From: an uncultured Faecalibacterium sp.
Lineage (GTDB): Bacteria > Bacillota > Clostridia > Oscillospirales > Ruminococcaceae
DNA length: 64,000 nt
Assembly (NCBI GenBank): GCA_934547065.1
Contig: CAKTEF010000007.1
Span: 1-64,000 of the forward strand
Reading direction: 5' to 3'
Shown: piece after piece, positions 61,199 through 64,000 of the stretch
How the letters are laid out: every line of letters starts with the position of its first letter
Numbering within the stretch: position 1 is the stretch's first letter
Notes under the pieces: model-generated
What the model was told of the DNA's origin: nothing
The model's database searches: none
Seen by the model: the letters and a program-made list of their open reading frames with translations, nothing else
Program-made: the position numbers and the translations under genes

Positions 61199-62462
61199 AT
61201 TCCACCTCCGCGCCCAATGGCTTGATGGCTGTAAAGAAATTCGGCCAGCTCTTTTCCACGGCCTCGGCCCCGGCAATGGGCAGCGGCAGACCCGCCGCCA
61301 GCGCCAGCACCGCAAGGCTCATGACCACACGGTGGTCGTTGTGGCCGGAAAGGGGAGCCGCCGGGGCATGGAGCGCCCCGGCGCAGCCCGTGACGGTAAT
61401 GGTGCCGCCCTCGCTTTCCAGGATGCCGCCGCAGGCCCGCAGCTCCGTTTCCATGGCCGCGATGCGGTCGCTCTCCTTGATGCGGAGCCGCTCGGCATTG
61501 CGGATGACTGTGGTGCCCTCGCACAGCAGGCCCAGCACCATCAGCACGGGGCCCAGGTCCGGGCAGTCGGCAAGGTCGATGTCCACCCCATGGAGCGGGG
61601 CCTTTTCAAAGGTGATGCCCTGTTCCGTGCGGGCAAAGCGTGCCCCGCACCGGCGCAGGATGTCCAGGATGACGGCATCGCCCTGTAAGGTCTGTTCCGC
61701 CAGGCCGGTCAGGGTCACGCCCCCGGCCACAGCCCCCAGCACGGCAGGGAACGCCGCCTGGCTGTAATCGCCCTCCACGGTGTAATCGCAGGGGGTATAG
61801 TGCTGGCCGCCGGGGATCTCCAGCGTCGTCCCGTCCAGCCAGCGGCTGGTGATGCCAAACGCCGCCTGCACCGCACGGGTCATGTCGATGTAGCTCCGGC
61901 TCTCCACCGGAGGGATCAGGTGCAGGGTGCTGGTGCCGGGCAGCAGGGGCAGCGCAAACAGCAGCCCGCTGATGAATTGGCTGGACACATTGCCCGCCAG
62001 CTCGTATTCCCCGGCGCGCAGTGCGCCCTCCACGGTCAGGCCGCCGGGCGTAGGTTCAAACCGCAGCCCCTGCGCCCTGTAAAGCGTCTGATACACCGAC
62101 TGCGGCCGCTCCATCAGCCGCCCGCGGCCGGTAAAGGTCACTTCCCGGCCGGTCAGGCTGGCCAGCGGGATCAGAAACCGCAGCGTGCTTCCGCTTTCGC
62201 AGCAGTCCACCGGGGCATCCACCGGCAGAAACCGGCCCAGCCCCTCCACCACGGCATCGTCCGCTCCGGCGGCCACGCGGGCGCACAGCTGCCCGGCCGC
62301 GCCCAGCGTGGCGGAGATATCCTTGCTGAATTCCAGATTCTGGATGCGGGAGGTGCCTTTGGCCAGCGCCGCGCAGAGCACCGCCCGGTGCGCCATGCTT
62401 TTGCTGGGGGGCGCTGTGATGCTGCCGCCCACCGTCCGGCTTGGTTTCATCGTAATGTTCAT
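61188..62462 (-). CDS. aroA: 5-enolpyruvylshikimate-3-phosphate synthase
   Basis: The 424-residue EPSP synthase is of the shikimate pathway. It has the N-terminal substrate segment PPSKSMAHRAVLCAALAKG, the SGSTLRFLIPLA stretch and the C-terminal LRIKESDRIAAM, two homologous halves. The ATG at 62462 lies 4 bp after aroF; a second ATG four codons later is possible. The LCAALA / SGSTLRFL types resemble class II-like bacterial enzymes only loosely, so glyphosate response is not judged. Confidence 0.95.
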   Translation of the reverse strand: MNITMKPSRTVGGSITAPPSKSMAHRAVLCAALAKGTSRIQNLEFSKDISATLGAAGQLCARVAAGADDAVVEGLGRFLPVDAPVDCCESGSTLRFLIPLASLTGREVTFTGRGRLMERPQSVYQTLYRAQGLRFEPTPGGLTVEGALRAGEYELAGNVSSQFISGLLFALPLLPGTSTLHLIPPVESRSYIDMTRAVQAAFGITSRWLDGTTLEIPGGQHYTPCDYTVEGDYSQAAFPAVLGAVAGGVTLTGLAEQTLQGDAVILDILRRCGARFARTEQGITFEKAPLHGVDIDLADCPDLGPVLMVLGLLCEGTTVIRNAERLRIKESDRIAAMETELRACGGILESEGGTITVTGCAGALHAPAAPLSGHNDHRVVMSLAVLALAAGLPLPIAGAEAVEKSWPNFFTAIKPLGAEVEYAG

Positions 62463-62466
62463 TGTC

Positions 62467-63483
<1,017 letters not shown>

Positions 63484-63558
63484 CTCTTTGCGTTCCTTTC
63501 TTTTTCAGCATCCTCGCCTTCTCAGGCGCTTGCGCGCCGGGCTTTGACCGAGAGGGTA

Positions 63559-64000
63559 TTACTGCACCAGATGGCTCTGGGCACCGCCGTCCAGGCGGAG
63601 CAGCTGCACCAGATAGGCGCAGGCGTGCAGGTATCCGCTGACACCCTCGCCTGCAAAGCGGCCCTGGCAGCCGAACGAGACCACATCCACGCTCCGGAAC
63701 GGCTCCTTGCCGCTGGGGTCAGCCGAAAGCATCACTTCCACAGCCGGAACGCTGCATCCCTGAAGCGCTTCCAGGATGGCCACGCTGTAATAGGCGTAGC
63801 CGCCGGGGTTCAGGATGATGCCGTCGGCCCGGCCTGCCGCCGACTGGATCTCGTCGATCAGGTCGCCCTCGTGGTTCGATTGGAAAAAGTCCGTTTCAAT
63901 GCCCATCTGGGCGCAGCAGCTCTCGATCGAATCCAGCAGGGTGTCGTAGTCGATGGTTCCCTCCACCCCCGGTTCCGAAAACTGCATCCGGTTGATGTTG
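63559..64000 (-). CDS. AroQ-like (type II dehydroquinase fold) protein lacking catalytic residues; partial
   Basis: The frame runs off the right edge; about 147 residues are visible, from NINRMQ at the edge. The type II dehydroquinase fold is clear: NINRM for NLNLL, ILNPGGY, PAVEVMLS, KEPFR, and a GEGVSGY tail. The active site is not: the flexible-loop REPxxYG is SEPGVEG (Arg and Tyr lost), NPGxYTH is NPGGYAY (His lost) and EVHLSN is EVMLSA (His lost). It begins the aro operon, but dehydroquinase activity is unlikely. Confidence 0.8.
   Translation of the reverse strand, partial: NINRMQFSEPGVEGTIDYDTLLDSIESCCAQMGIETDFFQSNHEGDLIDEIQSAAGRADGIILNPGGYAYYSVAILEALQGCSVPAVEVMLSADPSGKEPFRSVDVVSFGCQGRFAGEGVSGYLHACAYLVQLLRLDGGAQSHLVQ

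Overview
The window looks like chromosomal DNA of a GC-rich, Gram-positive gut-type clostridium. The best fit is the Oscillospiraceae/Ruminococcaceae, in the Faecalibacterium-Subdoligranulum-Gemmiger range. Supporting signs are Bacillota-type gene sets (spoVA, gpr, spoIIP, T-box asnS, hisZ/hisG, glgC/glgD), strong AGGAGG ribosome sites, and sigma-A promoters with TTGACA-like and TATAAT-like boxes 17 bp apart. I cannot fix the genus from sequence alone. No tRNA, rRNA or CRISPR is visible inside the window.

Layout. Positions 1-485 hold minus-strand promoters and a leader running out of the window (possibly an rRNA operon), followed by aroD (type I dehydroquinase). A complete F1Fo-ATP synthase operon (8650-1307, minus strand) follows; its c subunit carries a two-carboxylate, Na+-type ion site. 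Next come two paralogous lipoproteins, then a glycogen operon glgB-glgC-glgD-glgA (16627-10425, minus). GlgB has a basic, AT-hook-like tail encoded by a 60-bp tandem repeat. A G5/3D wall protein comes next, then a three-gene phage-type cassette (tail/baseplate-like protein, GH25 muramidase, holin), a PRTase-like gene, a candidate type I toxin-antitoxin locus (21165-21600) and a MATE exporter.

The his operon (31841-23120, minus) encodes the whole histidine pathway: fused hisZ-hisG, hisD, hisC, hisB, hisH, hisA, hisF, fused hisIE and a PHP histidinol phosphatase. Two type II toxin-antitoxin pairs follow, then thioredoxin, a double-glycine-leader peptide, a lipoprotein/MBOAT/DHHW surface acylation operon and a VanY peptidase. 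A sporulation block (spoVAC-AD-AE, gpr, spoIIP) surrounds rpsT.

The right third carries T-box-controlled asnS, mutY, a small membrane protein, a degenerate LytM protein, a third type II toxin-antitoxin pair, an aldo/keto reductase, prfC and a GNAT-methyltransferase fusion. It continues with htrA, pulA, an AAA+ protein with one dead ATPase module and a WYL regulator. It ends in an aromatic amino-acid operon (AroQ-like pseudoenzyme, aroF, aroA, tyrA).

Themes. Energy and carbon storage (ATP synthase, glycogen synthesis, pullulanase) sit beside amino-acid biosynthesis (His, shikimate/Tyr). A family of GC-rich palindromic intergenic repeats lies between genes and even inside the atp and his operons. 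Two copies are about 300-340 bp long with matching terminal inverted repeats.
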